A stretch of DNA of 64,000 nucleotides from Vibrio splendidus. Lineage in GTDB: Bacteria; Pseudomonadota; Gammaproteobacteria; Enterobacterales; Vibrionaceae. Position 1 is the stretch's first letter, and each line of letters starts with the position of its first letter. The position numbers and the translations under genes are program-made. Shown piece by piece: positions 35,866 to 44,839 of the stretch. The DNA lies in assembly GCF_024347615.1 (NCBI RefSeq), contig NZ_AP025509.1, positions 744,001-808,000 of the forward strand, read 5' to 3'. The notes beneath the pieces are model-generated. The model was not told the DNA's origin and ran no database searches. It saw nothing but the letters and a program-made list of their open reading frames with translations.

Positions 35866-37233
35866 ATGTTAGAGCTCTTGATCGGATTAGTGATTACTAT
35901 CGCTGTTGGTTACTTTATTGTGAAAGGCTATAAAGCAGCAGGCGTATTACTAACTGCTGGCCTTGCCCTGCTTCTTATTACTGGCCTTATTGGTCACACA
36001 GTCTTACCAGCTAAGGTCGCTTCAACAGGTAACATGGTTACCGACTCACTAGAATTTGTTAAGTACATGCTTCAGTACCGTGGAGGCGGCCTAGGCATGC
36101 AAATCATGCTTCTTTGTGGTTTTGCTTCTTACATGACGCACATCGGCGCAAACAACGTGGTAGTGAAACAATTCTCTAAACCGCTTGCTGCTATCAAATC
36201 TCCATACGTTCTTCTTGTTGCGGCTTACATCGTAGCGTGTCTAATGTCTCTAGCAGTAAGTTCTGCAACAGGCCTTGGTGTGCTATTGATGGCTACCCTA
36301 TTCCCAATGATGACGGCAATGGGTATTTCACGCCCGGCAGCGGTTGCAGTTTGTGCGTCACCTGCAGCAATCATTCTTTCACCAACCTCTGGTGATGTGG
36401 TTATTGCAGCTGAAAAATCAGGCATGTCTCTTGATGTGTTTGCCGTTCAAACGGTACTACCTGTTTCTATCTGTGCAATCATCGTGATGGCTGCGGCCGC
36501 TTTCTTCTGGAACAAGTATCTGGATAAGAAAGAAAGCACACCAATGGAAAAAGTAGACGTTTCAGACATTGAAACAACGGCACCCGCTTTCTACGCTGCA
36601 CTGCCATTCCTGCCTATCATCGGTGTATTCCTATTTAATGGCCGTACGATTCCAGGCCTTTCACTTGATATCTACACCATCGTCGTGGGCTCTATCTTCG
36701 TGGGCGCAATCATCGATTACGTTGTGAAGAAGTTCGACGGCGAAAAGACGCTAGAAGATCTAGACTCTTGCTACCAAGGCATGGCAGAAGCATTCAAAGG
36801 CGTGGTAATGCTGTTGGTTGCGGCGGGCGTATTTGCTCAAGGCCTAATGTCTATTGGTGCGATTGATAACCTAATCGGTCTTGCTGAGTCAGCTGGCGCC
36901 GGCGGCATCGCGTTAATGCTTATCCTAACGGGTCTAACGGTTGCAGCGGCTATCGCGACAGGTTCTGGTAACGCACCGTTCTATGCATTCGTAGAACTGG
37001 CTCCGTCACTGGCTGCGAAAATGGGCTTGAACCCTGCGTTCCTAATCATCCCAATGCTTCAAGCATCGAACCTAGGTCGTACCATCTCGCCAGTCTCTGG
37101 TGTAATTGTCGCGACATCTGGTATGGGTAAGATCAGCCCATTTGAAGTAGTAAAACGTACTTCTGTCCCTGTAATCTGTGGTCTTATCACGGTTATCTTC
37201 GGTACGCTTGTTCTAGTACCAATGGCAGCTTAA
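35866..37233 (+). CDS. dcuC: Anaerobic C4-dicarboxylate transporter, DcuC family
   Basis: A 455-residue protein with about twelve hydrophobic segments and DcuC-type blocks: MLELLIGLVITIAVGYFIVK at the start, FASYMTHIGANNVVVKQFSK, SPAAIILSPTSGDVVIAAEK and NLGRTISPVSGVIVATSGMG near the end, which carry the paired Pro-Thr-Ser/Pro-Val-Ser loops of the family. DcuC proteins move succinate, fumarate and related acids across the inner membrane, mostly without oxygen. The frame is open to a GTG at 35854, but that GTGGAG is better read as the ribosome-binding site for ATG 35866. It lies next to nitrate respiration genes and ends in a strong terminator. Confidence 0.88.
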   Translation: MLELLIGLVITIAVGYFIVKGYKAAGVLLTAGLALLLITGLIGHTVLPAKVASTGNMVTDSLEFVKYMLQYRGGGLGMQIMLLCGFASYMTHIGANNVVVKQFSKPLAAIKSPYVLLVAAYIVACLMSLAVSSATGLGVLLMATLFPMMTAMGISRPAAVAVCASPAAIILSPTSGDVVIAAEKSGMSLDVFAVQTVLPVSICAIIVMAAAAFFWNKYLDKKESTPMEKVDVSDIETTAPAFYAALPFLPIIGVFLFNGRTIPGLSLDIYTIVVGSIFVGAIIDYVVKKFDGEKTLEDLDSCYQGMAEAFKGVVMLLVAAGVFAQGLMSIGAIDNLIGLAESAGAGGIALMLILTGLTVAAAIATGSGNAPFYAFVELAPSLAAKMGLNPAFLIIPMLQASNLGRTISPVSGVIVATSGMGKISPFEVVKRTSVPVICGLITVIFGTLVLVPMAA

Positions 37234-37279
37234 TTGTCAGTAAAACAGACATGATTATTTGGATATAAAATGCCCTAAC

Positions 37280-37317
37280 AAAAAGGCGCTGAACTTAATA
37301 AGTTCAGCGCCTTTTTT
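37280..37317 (+). terminator. Terminator of dcuC
   Basis: A 17-base stem (AAAAAGGCGCTGAACTT with AAGTTCAGCGCCTTTTT), very short loop and a run of six T. Confidence 0.9.
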
Positions 37318-37467
37318 CATGTCACGTGTTCAAAATCATTAGAGGCTATTTAGATGCTAAATTAAAAGTAATCACGAGAAACTGTCGTTAAAACCTCGCG
37401 TTATTTGCCCCTAATATTTACAACCAACAGTACGGCTTGAAATAGTTTTATTTCAAAGGAACAAGCC

Positions 37468-38100
37468 CTACTTCATGTCACCATAGCGTTCTAGATACAG
37501 AACCGTTGCTGCAGTGCGTGAAGGAACTTGTAGCTTTTTCAGCAAACTCTTCATATGTACCTTAACTGTCGATTCAGAAATGAACAGATGGTCTGCGATC
37601 TGCTTGTTGCGGTAGCCTTTTGCAACTTCTTGAAGGATCTGCATTTCACGTTCAGTCAGTTGGTCGAAGATGTCGTTGCGGCTCTCAGCATCATTTAAGT
37701 AACGAGATACAACACTGCTGTAGGCTTTGTCGCCATGGTGCGCTTGTTTCAGTAATTCGATGAGTTCATCGGGTTCAGTGTCTTTAAGCAAGTAACCATC
37801 AGCGCCCGCTTTTACAATTGCTTCAATATCTGCAGGGCTGTCAGAAACCGTTAGAATAACGATGTTAGCGCTTGAGCCATCAGTACGAAGTGCCTTTAAC
37901 GTATCAAGGCCAGACATGCCTTTCATATTAAGATCCAAAAGGATCAAATCAGGTTCTTCTTCATGGGCAAGAGCGACCGCTTCAGTACCGTTACTTGCTT
38001 CTGCAATCACTTCGAATTCATCTTCAAAGCTCAGTAATTGGCTTATACCTCTGCGCATCAATGGATGATCATCAACCAGCATTACTTTACAAATCGTCAA
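37468..38100 (-). CDS. narP: Nitrate/nitrite response regulator NarP
   Basis: A 210-residue NarL/FixJ-type response regulator: receiver domain with acidic pair VDDHPLM, phosphorylation Asp in ILLDLNMKGMSG, the conserved Thr and Lys in VILTVSDS and LLKDTEP, and a C-terminal LuxR helix-turn-helix (LTEREMQILQEVAKGYRNKQ, then HLFISESTVKVHMKSLLKKL). It is phosphorylated by NarQ and controls nitrate and nitrite genes. The start is TTG 38100, preceded by AGGAAG, and overlaps the narQ end by 14 bases, so the pair is coupled. It lies divergent from the nap operon it most likely controls. Confidence 0.9.
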   Translation of the reverse strand: MTICKVMLVDDHPLMRRGISQLLSFEDEFEVIAEASNGTEAVALAHEEEPDLILLDLNMKGMSGLDTLKALRTDGSSANIVILTVSDSPADIEAIVKAGADGYLLKDTEPDELIELLKQAHHGDKAYSSVVSRYLNDAESRNDIFDQLTEREMQILQEVAKGYRNKQIADHLFISESTVKVHMKSLLKKLQVPSRTAATVLYLERYGDMK

Positions 38101-39817
38101 CTTTAACTTCCTTCAAACTTTTATATTTCAATATGACTGTACAGCCTTCACCTTGAGCTGCTTCAATCGTTAAGTCGCCATTCAGTCTTGCCGCACGCTC
38201 CTGCATAATGCTCATCCCGTAGTGGTTCATCTTCGAACTACTTGGGTCAAAGCCATCTCCATTATCCTTAATCACGACGAATACTTCACCTTCCTCATCG
38301 ATACAGCATACATCTATCAAGTCGGCATTGGCGTGTTTTATTGCGTTTATTGTTGCTTCACGAATCAATTGAAGCAAGTGAACCTGACTGTGCGCATCAA
38401 GCTCAATCGATGAAAGATTATTGGTTAGGTTAATCTTCGCTTCTGTTCTTTCGCTGAGTTCTTCAAGCATGGTGCTCAAAGCCTCTCCGAAGTTGCCCTC
38501 TTTTATCGTCAACCTAAAGGTTGTGAGCAACTCTCGTAACTGAGTATAGGCATCAGCCAAACCGTTACCGATTTCCGACGCTATTTGTTCCGATTGCTCT
38601 CGGTGTTGTTGCTCTGGCAGTTTGCCAATCACACGTTTCAGCAATGTCACTTGGATTTTCAAATACGACAGTGATTGAGCCAGTGAATCATGCAGTTCAC
38701 GTGCAATTGTTGCACGCTCTTCCATAATAATAAGCTGCTCAGCTTTTTTTTGCGCACGATTATAATAGATAGCTCGCGATAAGAGTTGGATAAAACTATC
38801 AATTAGCGTCCTCGTTGAATGGCCATGATGATATGAACAATATAAATAGCCCAAGATAAGCTCATTATCATCCAGCTTCATTTCAAATTTTTCATAGTCT
38901 AAGTTCGAGTCGTACCCTTCATCCATAATCAGTGAACGACCTGAGTTGTCTACAATCTCTAGCCTTAACGATTCGATGCCTTCTAAGCTCACGAGGTGCT
39001 GCAGGATGGCTCGGAAGTTCTCTGGGGCGATACGTGTTACGGTCAGCTCTTGTGAAGAGTGATACAACGCCTGGAGTGATTGGTTAGCATTTTGTAGCTC
39101 TATTGTCTTAGCATCCACAACGTCTTCAAGGTTTCGATAGAGCGCACCCAAGTCTTTCGCCATTGAGTTAAATGTCTTGGTCAAAATACCCAGTTCGTTG
39201 TTATTGGTGACCTTCAACTCGACTTCAAAATCACTGTTTTTGATTCGCTGACTGGCGCCAACGAGTGCATGTAACGGCTTAACAACTTGTTTACGGACAA
39301 AGTGAACAACAAAAAGAGATATGACCAGAATTCCACCTAAGCCAATACCACCAGCCCACGCCAACTTTATCAACTTATCTTCAGAGAACTCTTGCAGCTT
39401 AAAAACGAAGCCATCAATTTCAGTAACGAAGTTTTCAACTAATACGAGATAGTGCTTTCGATCTTCACTGCTTAATACCTGTTTAAGCTCGTGCCAACGA
39501 CCAATAATTAAATAGTAATCTTCGGTGATGTCTGTAGGAACTTCCCAACTGACCAAGTTGGCCATTGATGGGGAATAAAGAGAACTTTCGAATTCACGAA
39601 TATGAGAATCATAATCAGTTGATTCTATTTGAATATCATGCGCTAAACGATAGCTTTGCATACGCATTGAGCCAGCCACGTTAACCGCCTCTGCGTCGTT
39701 GAGACTTGACGCCAATGTGAAGATAGCAAAACCAGTAGTGGCAACCGAAAGGAGCAGTATGGACAGCAATGATTTAGCTATTGTACTCGTTACAGATGAA
39801 ACTGGTTTAATAAGCAA
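38087..39817 (-). CDS. narQ: Nitrate/nitrite sensor histidine kinase NarQ
   Basis: A 576-residue sensor with an N-terminal membrane helix (SLLSILLLSVATTGFAIFTL), a periplasmic P-box-like stretch NVAGSMRMQSYRLAHDIQ that binds nitrate in NarX/NarQ, a second helix (LAWAGGIGLGGILVISLFVV), a HAMP domain, a GAF-like central part and a HisKA_3 domain with ATIARELHDSLAQSLSYLK (phospho-His) and an ATPase domain with VVIKDNGDGFD. It phosphorylates NarP when nitrate or nitrite is present. Two TTG codons (39823, 39817) are possible; AGGA is eight bases before the second and only two before the first, so I use 39817. Confidence 0.9.
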   Translation of the reverse strand: MLIKPVSSVTSTIAKSLLSILLLSVATTGFAIFTLASSLNDAEAVNVAGSMRMQSYRLAHDIQIESTDYDSHIREFESSLYSPSMANLVSWEVPTDITEDYYLIIGRWHELKQVLSSEDRKHYLVLVENFVTEIDGFVFKLQEFSEDKLIKLAWAGGIGLGGILVISLFVVHFVRKQVVKPLHALVGASQRIKNSDFEVELKVTNNNELGILTKTFNSMAKDLGALYRNLEDVVDAKTIELQNANQSLQALYHSSQELTVTRIAPENFRAILQHLVSLEGIESLRLEIVDNSGRSLIMDEGYDSNLDYEKFEMKLDDNELILGYLYCSYHHGHSTRTLIDSFIQLLSRAIYYNRAQKKAEQLIIMEERATIARELHDSLAQSLSYLKIQVTLLKRVIGKLPEQQHREQSEQIASEIGNGLADAYTQLRELLTTFRLTIKEGNFGEALSTMLEELSERTEAKINLTNNLSSIELDAHSQVHLLQLIREATINAIKHANADLIDVCCIDEEGEVFVVIKDNGDGFDPSSSKMNHYGMSIMQERAARLNGDLTIEAAQGEGCTVILKYKSLKEVKVDDL

Positions 39818-39918
39818 AATCAAAATCCTGAAGGTATATAAGTGGCTGTCCGAAACCTATTGTCACACATCAAAAAACAGAGCTCCATTCAATATGTGAC
39901 CAAACGCTTCGTAATTTA

Positions 39919-39932
39919 TTGATCTAAGACAA
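39919..39932. promoter_or_regulatory. FNR-like site in the narQ-napF intergenic region
   Basis: TTGAT-CTAA-GACAA keeps a perfect left FNR half-site and three of five bases of the right one. It is about 140 bases before the napF start and 29 bases (centre to centre) before the NarP-like site. Confidence 0.55.
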
Positions 39933-39946
39933 TATAGGATCCTATT

Positions 39947-39962
39947 TAGCCCTTAAGGGGTA
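39947..39962. promoter_or_regulatory. NarP-type 7-2-7 heptamer dyad
   Basis: TAGCCCT-TA-AGGGGTA matches the inverted 7-2-7 arrangement that NarP and NarL bind (TACYYMT and its complement); the right half is a full match, the left differs at one base. FNR upstream and NarP downstream is the order known for the E. coli napF promoter. Confidence 0.6.
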
Positions 39963-40070
39963 TTTATACAAATATTTCTAAAACTACACTACTTGTGAGG
40001 ATAAATGACAAGATATTAACAAAACAATGATCTACAATTACAACATCTTAGCAACATTAGTAGGCATTTA

Positions 40071-40550
40071 GTGGTAGACCTATCGAGACGACGCCTATTT
40101 TCTAGGCGAAAAGTAGATTCAAGCCAGATTCGATTGCCTTGGATTAACAGCCTAGAAAGCTTTACAGATGACTGCACTCGTTGCGGTAAATGTATCGAAA
40201 ATTGTGAGACTAAGATAATCATTGTAGGCGATGGTGGTTTTCCTACTGTCGACTATTCAAAAGACGAATGCACTTTTTGTTATCAATGTGCTGACGTTTG
40301 TCCTGAACCAATTTTTAAACCCAAGGAAGAAACACCTTGGCAAGCAAAAGCAAGTATCTCTGGTAAATGCTTAGCGCAACAAAATGTTGAATGCCGAAGC
40401 TGTGGTGACATGTGTGAACCTATGGCCATTCAATTTCAACTTAGAGCAGGCAGTGTTGCTCTACCAAAAATCGAGTTAGATGAGTGTAACGGTTGTGGAG
40501 CCTGCGTAGCAGTTTGCCCTACTTCAGCTATTCTTGTGAGTAATGCATAA
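40071..40550 (+). CDS. napF: Ferredoxin-type protein NapF
   Basis: A 159-residue protein with cysteine clusters for iron-sulfur centres: CTRCGKCIENC, CTFCYQCADVC, a reduced CRSCGDMCE and CNGCGACVAVC, preceded by LSRRRLFSRRK. NapF is a cytoplasmic helper that assists iron-sulfur loading of NapA. The start is GTG 40071, with AGG upstream. First gene of napFDABC. Confidence 0.9.
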   Translation: MVDLSRRRLFSRRKVDSSQIRLPWINSLESFTDDCTRCGKCIENCETKIIIVGDGGFPTVDYSKDECTFCYQCADVCPEPIFKPKEETPWQAKASISGKCLAQQNVECRSCGDMCEPMAIQFQLRAGSVALPKIELDECNGCGACVAVCPTSAILVSNA

Positions 40551-40573
40551 AACAAAAATAACGAGAGCAATTT

Positions 40574-40879
40574 ATGGCACTAAATGAAGTGCATATATCA
40601 AGTTTAGTCGTGCATGTGAGCCCAGAGCATCTAGACGAGATCAAAGCACAAATCGAGAAATTCGATAACGCAGAGATTTACGGCAGCAGCCCTGAAGGCA
40701 AAATCATAGTAGTCCTAGAAACCGAAAACCAAGGTTTTGTAACGGACACCATCGAAGAAATTAATAATATTACGAACGTTTTAGGCACAGCTTTGGTTTA
40801 TCACCAAATCGAAACTGAGCTCGACGAAACGGATTTAGAAACTGGAAGCAACAATTCTCAACTTGAGGGTGAAGTATGA
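40574..40879 (+). CDS. napD: NapA-specific Tat chaperone NapD
   Basis: The 101-residue protein begins [20 protein letters not shown] and has the ferredoxin-like NapD fold with [20 protein letters not shown] and VYHQIET. NapD binds the Tat signal of NapA and holds it back until the cofactor is in place. ATG after CGAGAG; its stop overlaps the napA start by four bases (ATGA). Confidence 0.92.
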   Translation: MALNEVHISSLVVHVSPEHLDEIKAQIEKFDNAEIYGSSPEGKIIVVLETENQGFVTDTIEEINNITNVLGTALVYHQIETELDETDLETGSNNSQLEGEV

Positions 40880-43365
40880 AAATGACAAGACGCGCGTTTG
40901 TGAAAGCAAACGCAGCTGCATCAGCGGCAGCCGTTGCAGGTGTAACTCTGCCAGCAACAGCAACCAACCTGATTGCTAGCTCTGATCAAACAAAAATCAC
41001 GTGGGATAAAGCGCCTTGTCGTTTTTGTGGTACAGGCTGTTCGGTACTAGTTGGTACTCAAAATGGTAAAGTGGTTGCGACTCAAGGCGACCCAGAAGCA
41101 CCTGTAAACAAAGGCCTTAACTGTATTAAAGGCTACTTCCTTTCAAAAATAATGTACGGTAAAGACCGTCTTGAACAGCCTCTTCTTCGTATGAAAGACG
41201 GCGAGTTCCATAAAGATGGTGATTTCACACCAGTATCTTGGGACCAAGCTTTCGACGTAATGGCTGAGAAATGGAAAGCGGCACTGAAGAAGAACGGTCC
41301 AACAGGCGTTGGTATGTTCGGTTCAGGTCAGTGGACTGTAATGGAAGGCTACGCAGCCGTTAAGCTGATGAAAGCGGGCTTCCGTTCAAACAACATCGAT
41401 CCAAACGCTCGTCACTGTATGGCTTCTGCGGTAGGTGCATTCATGCGTACCTTCGGTATCGATGAGCCAATGGGTTGTTACGATGACTTTGAACACGCAG
41501 ACGCATTTGTACTGTGGGGTTCAAACATGGCAGAAATGCACCCAGTACTATGGACTCGTATTACAGACCGTCGTCTAAGCCACCCACACGTTAAAGTAAA
41601 CGTACTGTCTACTTACTACCACCGTTCTTTTGAGCTTGCAGACACGGGTTACATCTTCGAACCTCAATCAGATCTAGCGATTGCGAACTTCATTGCTAAC
41701 TACATCATTCAAAACGATGCCGTTAACTGGGATTTCGTGAACAAACACACGAACTTCAAACAAGCAACGACAGACATCGGTTATGGCCTTCGTGACGACG
41801 ATCCACTACAGCAAGCCGCTGCTAACCCTAACTCAGGCAAAATGACTGATATCAGCTTCGAGAACTACAAAGCTTCTGTTGCTGAATACACCGTTGAGAA
41901 AGCGTCTGAAATGTCAGGTGTATCTCAAGATGACCTTATTAAGCTGGCTAAGCAATACGCGGATCCAAACATCAAAGTAATGTCACTTTGGACTATGGGT
42001 ATGAACCAACATACTCGTGGTGTATGGATGAACAGCCTTGTGTACAACATCCACCTTCTAACAGGTAAGATTTCTACTCCAGGTAACAGCCCATTCTCAC
42101 TAACTGGCCAACCATCTGCGTGTGGTACAGCTCGTGAAGTTGGTACGTTCTCTCACCGTCTACCGGCAGATATGGTGGTTGCTAACCCTAAACACCGTAA
42201 GATCGCAGAAGACATCTGGAAACTTCCAGAAGGCACTATCCCTGCTAAACCAGGTGCTCACGCTGTTGTTCAAGACCGTATGCTTAAAGACGGTAAGATC
42301 AACGCTTACTGGGTAATGTGTAACAACAACATGCAAGCTGGTCCAAACATCAACACTGAACGTCTGCCAGGTTACCGTAACCCAGACAACTTCATTGTAT
42401 GTTCTGACCCGTACCCAACGGCAACAGCTCAAGCGGCTGACCTTATCCTTCCAACAGCAATATGGATCGAAAAAGAAGGTGCTTACGGTAACGCTGAACG
42501 TCGTACACAAGCATGGTACCAACAAGTGAAAACGGTAGGTGAAGCTAAGTCTGACCTATGGCAAATCATGGAATTCTCTAAGCGCTTCACTATTGAAGAA
42601 GTTTGGGGCGAAGAACTGGTTGCGAAAATGCCTGAGTACCGTGGCAAAACCATGTACGACGTGCTTTACAAAAACGGCAACGTTGATGCATTCCCACTGT
42701 CTGAAGCTCAAGAGCTTAACGACGATGCACAAGCTCAAGGTTTCTACGTTCAAAAAGGTCTATTCGAAGAATACGCAGCCTTTGGTCGCGGTCACGGCCA
42801 CGATTTAGCACCATACGATCGCTACCACCAAGTTCGTGGTCTACGCTGGCCTGTTGTTGATGGTAAAGAAACACTATGGCGCTTTAAAGAAGGTTCAGAT
42901 CCATACGCTAAGAAAGGTTCTGACTGGGACTTCTACGGCAAGCCAGACGGTAAAGCACTGATCATCAACGCACCATACGAAGCGCCACCAGAAGTACCAA
43001 ATGATGAGTACGACATGTGGTTATGTACAGGTCGTGTTCTTGAGCATTGGCATACAGGTACTATGACTCGTCGTGTACCAGAACTTTATAAAGCAGTACC
43101 GGATGCACTTTGTTACATCCACCCTGCAGATGCAAAATCTCGCGGCCTTCGCCGTGGTGATGAAGTTCTTATCGAAAACAAACGTGGTGAAGTACGCGTT
43201 CGTGTTGAAACTCGTGGTCGTAACCGTCCACCACAAGGCTTGGTATTCGTACCATTCTTTGATGCAAGAATTCTGATCAACAAGTTGATCTTGGATGCAA
43301 CGGATCCTCTGTCTAAGCAGACGGATTATAAGAAGTGTCCAGTTAAGATCACTAAGGTTTCTTAA
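40876..43365 (+). CDS. napA: Periplasmic nitrate reductase catalytic subunit NapA
   Basis: The 829-residue molybdoenzyme has a Tat signal ([20 protein letters not shown]), an iron-sulfur site [13 protein letters not shown] ending with [12 protein letters not shown], the molybdenum-binding Cys in [18 protein letters not shown], and the C-terminal molybdopterin dinucleotide block ending [20 protein letters not shown]. It reduces nitrate to nitrite in the periplasm with electrons from NapB and NapC. Overlap with napD and close linkage to napB and napC define the operon. Confidence 0.97.
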   Translation: MKMTRRAFVKANAAASAAAVAGVTLPATATNLIASSDQTKITWDKAPCRFCGTGCSVLVGTQNGKVVATQGDPEAPVNKGLNCIKGYFLSKIMYGKDRLEQPLLRMKDGEFHKDGDFTPVSWDQAFDVMAEKWKAALKKNGPTGVGMFGSGQWTVMEGYAAVKLMKAGFRSNNIDPNARHCMASAVGAFMRTFGIDEPMGCYDDFEHADAFVLWGSNMAEMHPVLWTRITDRRLSHPHVKVNVLSTYYHRSFELADTGYIFEPQSDLAIANFIANYIIQNDAVNWDFVNKHTNFKQATTDIGYGLRDDDPLQQAAANPNSGKMTDISFENYKASVAEYTVEKASEMSGVSQDDLIKLAKQYADPNIKVMSLWTMGMNQHTRGVWMNSLVYNIHLLTGKISTPGNSPFSLTGQPSACGTAREVGTFSHRLPADMVVANPKHRKIAEDIWKLPEGTIPAKPGAHAVVQDRMLKDGKINAYWVMCNNNMQAGPNINTERLPGYRNPDNFIVCSDPYPTATAQAADLILPTAIWIEKEGAYGNAERRTQAWYQQVKTVGEAKSDLWQIMEFSKRFTIEEVWGEELVAKMPEYRGKTMYDVLYKNGNVDAFPLSEAQELNDDAQAQGFYVQKGLFEEYAAFGRGHGHDLAPYDRYHQVRGLRWPVVDGKETLWRFKEGSDPYAKKGSDWDFYGKPDGKALIINAPYEAPPEVPNDEYDMWLCTGRVLEHWHTGTMTRRVPELYKAVPDALCYIHPADAKSRGLRRGDEVLIENKRGEVRVRVETRGRNRPPQGLVFVPFFDARILINKLILDATDPLSKQTDYKKCPVKITKVS

Positions 43366-43417
43366 GCGCCAATTGCTTTTAGAACCTAGATACAAGATCT
43401 AACGTATTTAATATTGC

Positions 43418-43453
43418 GACTACTTTTTTCATCACTTTTTGAAAAAAGTAGTC
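43418..43453 (+). other. Intercistronic hairpin between napA and napB
   Basis: GACTACTTTTTTCA (43418-43431) pairs perfectly with TGAAAAAAGTAGTC (43440-43453), loop of eight bases. No U run follows. It sits midway in the 125-base gap and could slow transcription or protect the napA message end. Confidence 0.5.
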
Positions 43454-43490
43454 CACTCAAAGAATTAGCCTTTAGGCGGAGAAATTAACC

Positions 43491-43952
43491 ATGAAAAAAC
43501 TGATTACTGCCCTACTATCAGCTGGTCTTTTGCTAGCTGGTGCAGTTCAAGCTCAAGCTGAGCTGGATAACCCAGGCGGCATTGGTGGCGTAGAATCTCT
43601 ACGTGGTGCAAGTGAACTTGAAGCTACTCGCGCAGCAGATGACTTCAAAAAGTTCCCTCGTGACCAAGTACTTGAGAGTGACTACGTATACCAACCACCT
43701 CTAGTGCCTCATACTATTCGTAGCTATGAAGTTTCTCTTAACGCTAACAAGTGTCTTTCTTGCCACAGCTGGAAAAACGCAAAAGAAATGGGTGCTACTA
43801 AAGTGAGTGTAACTCACTACATGAACCGTGAAGATGCGGTACTTGCAGACGTATCACCTCGTCGTTATTTCTGTCTACAGTGTCACGTACCTCAAGCTAA
43901 TGCTAAGCCACTAGTTGAGAACGAGTTCAAACCTGTAGATTCACTGCGTTAA
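43491..43952 (+). CDS. napB: Periplasmic nitrate reductase di-heme cytochrome NapB
   Basis: A 153-residue protein with a signal peptide (LITALLSAGLLLAGAVQAQA) and two heme c sites, CLSCHSW and CLQCHVP, at the spacing usual for NapB, after the conserved HTIRSYEVSLNANKCLSCH. It passes electrons from NapC to NapA in the periplasm. Good GGCGGAG ribosome-binding site. Confidence 0.95.
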   Translation: MKKLITALLSAGLLLAGAVQAQAELDNPGGIGGVESLRGASELEATRAADDFKKFPRDQVLESDYVYQPPLVPHTIRSYEVSLNANKCLSCHSWKNAKEMGATKVSVTHYMNREDAVLADVSPRRYFCLQCHVPQANAKPLVENEFKPVDSLR

Positions 43953-43981
43953 TCGTAGCCAGACGGTAAGAGAGGCTATAT

Positions 43982-44563
43982 ATGATAAAATTACTTAAAG
44001 CGTTTTGGAAAAGACTCGCGACACCAAGTAAAGCAGCGGTAGGCGTTGTACTTTTCTTGGGATTCGCTGGCGGTCTTTTATTCTGGGGTGCATTTAACAC
44101 AGGTATGCAAGCAACCAACACGGAAGAGTTCTGTTCTGGTTGTCATGCGCCTATTGTTGCTGAAATCCAAGAAACAATTCACTACTCTAACCGCTCAGGC
44201 GTTCGTGCTATCTGTTCAGATTGTCACGTACCTCACGAGTGGACAGATAAAATTGTTCGTAAGGTTCAGGCATCTAAAGAGTTGTACGCGCACTTTATTG
44301 CAAAAACCATCAACACTGAAGAGAAATTCAAAGCACGTCGTGCCCACCTTGCTGAACGTGAGTGGAAACGTATGAAAGGCAATGACTCACTTGAGTGTCG
44401 TAACTGTCACCAGTTCGATTACATGGACTTCTCAGAGCAGAGCCCTCGTAGTGCGAAACAACACTCAACTGCGCTAGCTTCTGGTGAAAAAACGTGTGTA
44501 GATTGCCACAAAGGTATCGCACATAAACTACCAGACATGCACGGCGTTGAAGGCTGGCAATAA
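43982..44563 (+). CDS. napC: NapC/NirT-family tetraheme cytochrome
   Basis: A 193-residue protein with one N-terminal membrane helix (AAVGVVLFLGFAGGLLFWGA) and four heme c sites: CSGCHAP, CSDCHVP, CRNCHQF and CVDCHKG. NapC takes electrons from the quinol pool and gives them to NapB. Starts 29 bases after napB. Confidence 0.95.
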   Translation: MIKLLKAFWKRLATPSKAAVGVVLFLGFAGGLLFWGAFNTGMQATNTEEFCSGCHAPIVAEIQETIHYSNRSGVRAICSDCHVPHEWTDKIVRKVQASKELYAHFIAKTINTEEKFKARRAHLAEREWKRMKGNDSLECRNCHQFDYMDFSEQSPRSAKQHSTALASGEKTCVDCHKGIAHKLPDMHGVEGWQ

Positions 44564-44574
44564 GGAGCGATTGA

Positions 44575-44712
44575 ATGAGTACTTTAGAAAGCGTAATTTG
44601 GCACATCCTAGGTTACAGTGCTATGCCAGTTATCATTCTTGGTGGCTTTGCAGGTGTTGCAGCCGTATCTCTTTGGCTTTTATCTATGACTAAAGACAAA
44701 GAAATCGATTAG
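44575..44712 (+). CDS. 45-residue single-helix membrane protein at the end of the nap operon
   Basis: A frame of 45 codons starts at an ATG 11 bases after napC, with AAGGAGCG eight bases before it. It reads as an amphipathic start (MSTLESVIWHILG), one helix (MPVIILGGFAGVAAVSLWLL) and a charged tail KDKEID. I recall a TIGR02808 family of about 45 residues found beside nap genes in Vibrio and Photobacterium; this fits it. The role is unknown; the position suggests help with the NapC/quinol step. Confidence 0.8.
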   Translation: MSTLESVIWHILGYSAMPVIILGGFAGVAAVSLWLLSMTKDKEID

Positions 44713-44765
44713 AAATCGAAATTGCGTCAACTTTTGCCAGTTATTTTTGAGATGAGTTGATACTA

Positions 44766-44793
44766 GAAAGCCACTGAATTCAGTGGCTTTTTT
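44766..44793 (+). terminator. Terminator of the nap operon
   Basis: AAAGCCACTGAA pairs with TTCAGTGGCTTT, followed by a T run. Strong stem with almost no loop. Confidence 0.85.
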
Positions 44794-44839
44794 ATTGTCT
44801 GGCATTTCTTACTTCTACTGTTAAGTAAGAGGCAAGACG

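Noticed and set aside
42160..42525. Antisense open frame inside napA
   Set aside because: Codon bias of napA leaves open frames on the other strand; the translation is Val/Thr/Phe-rich with no domain.
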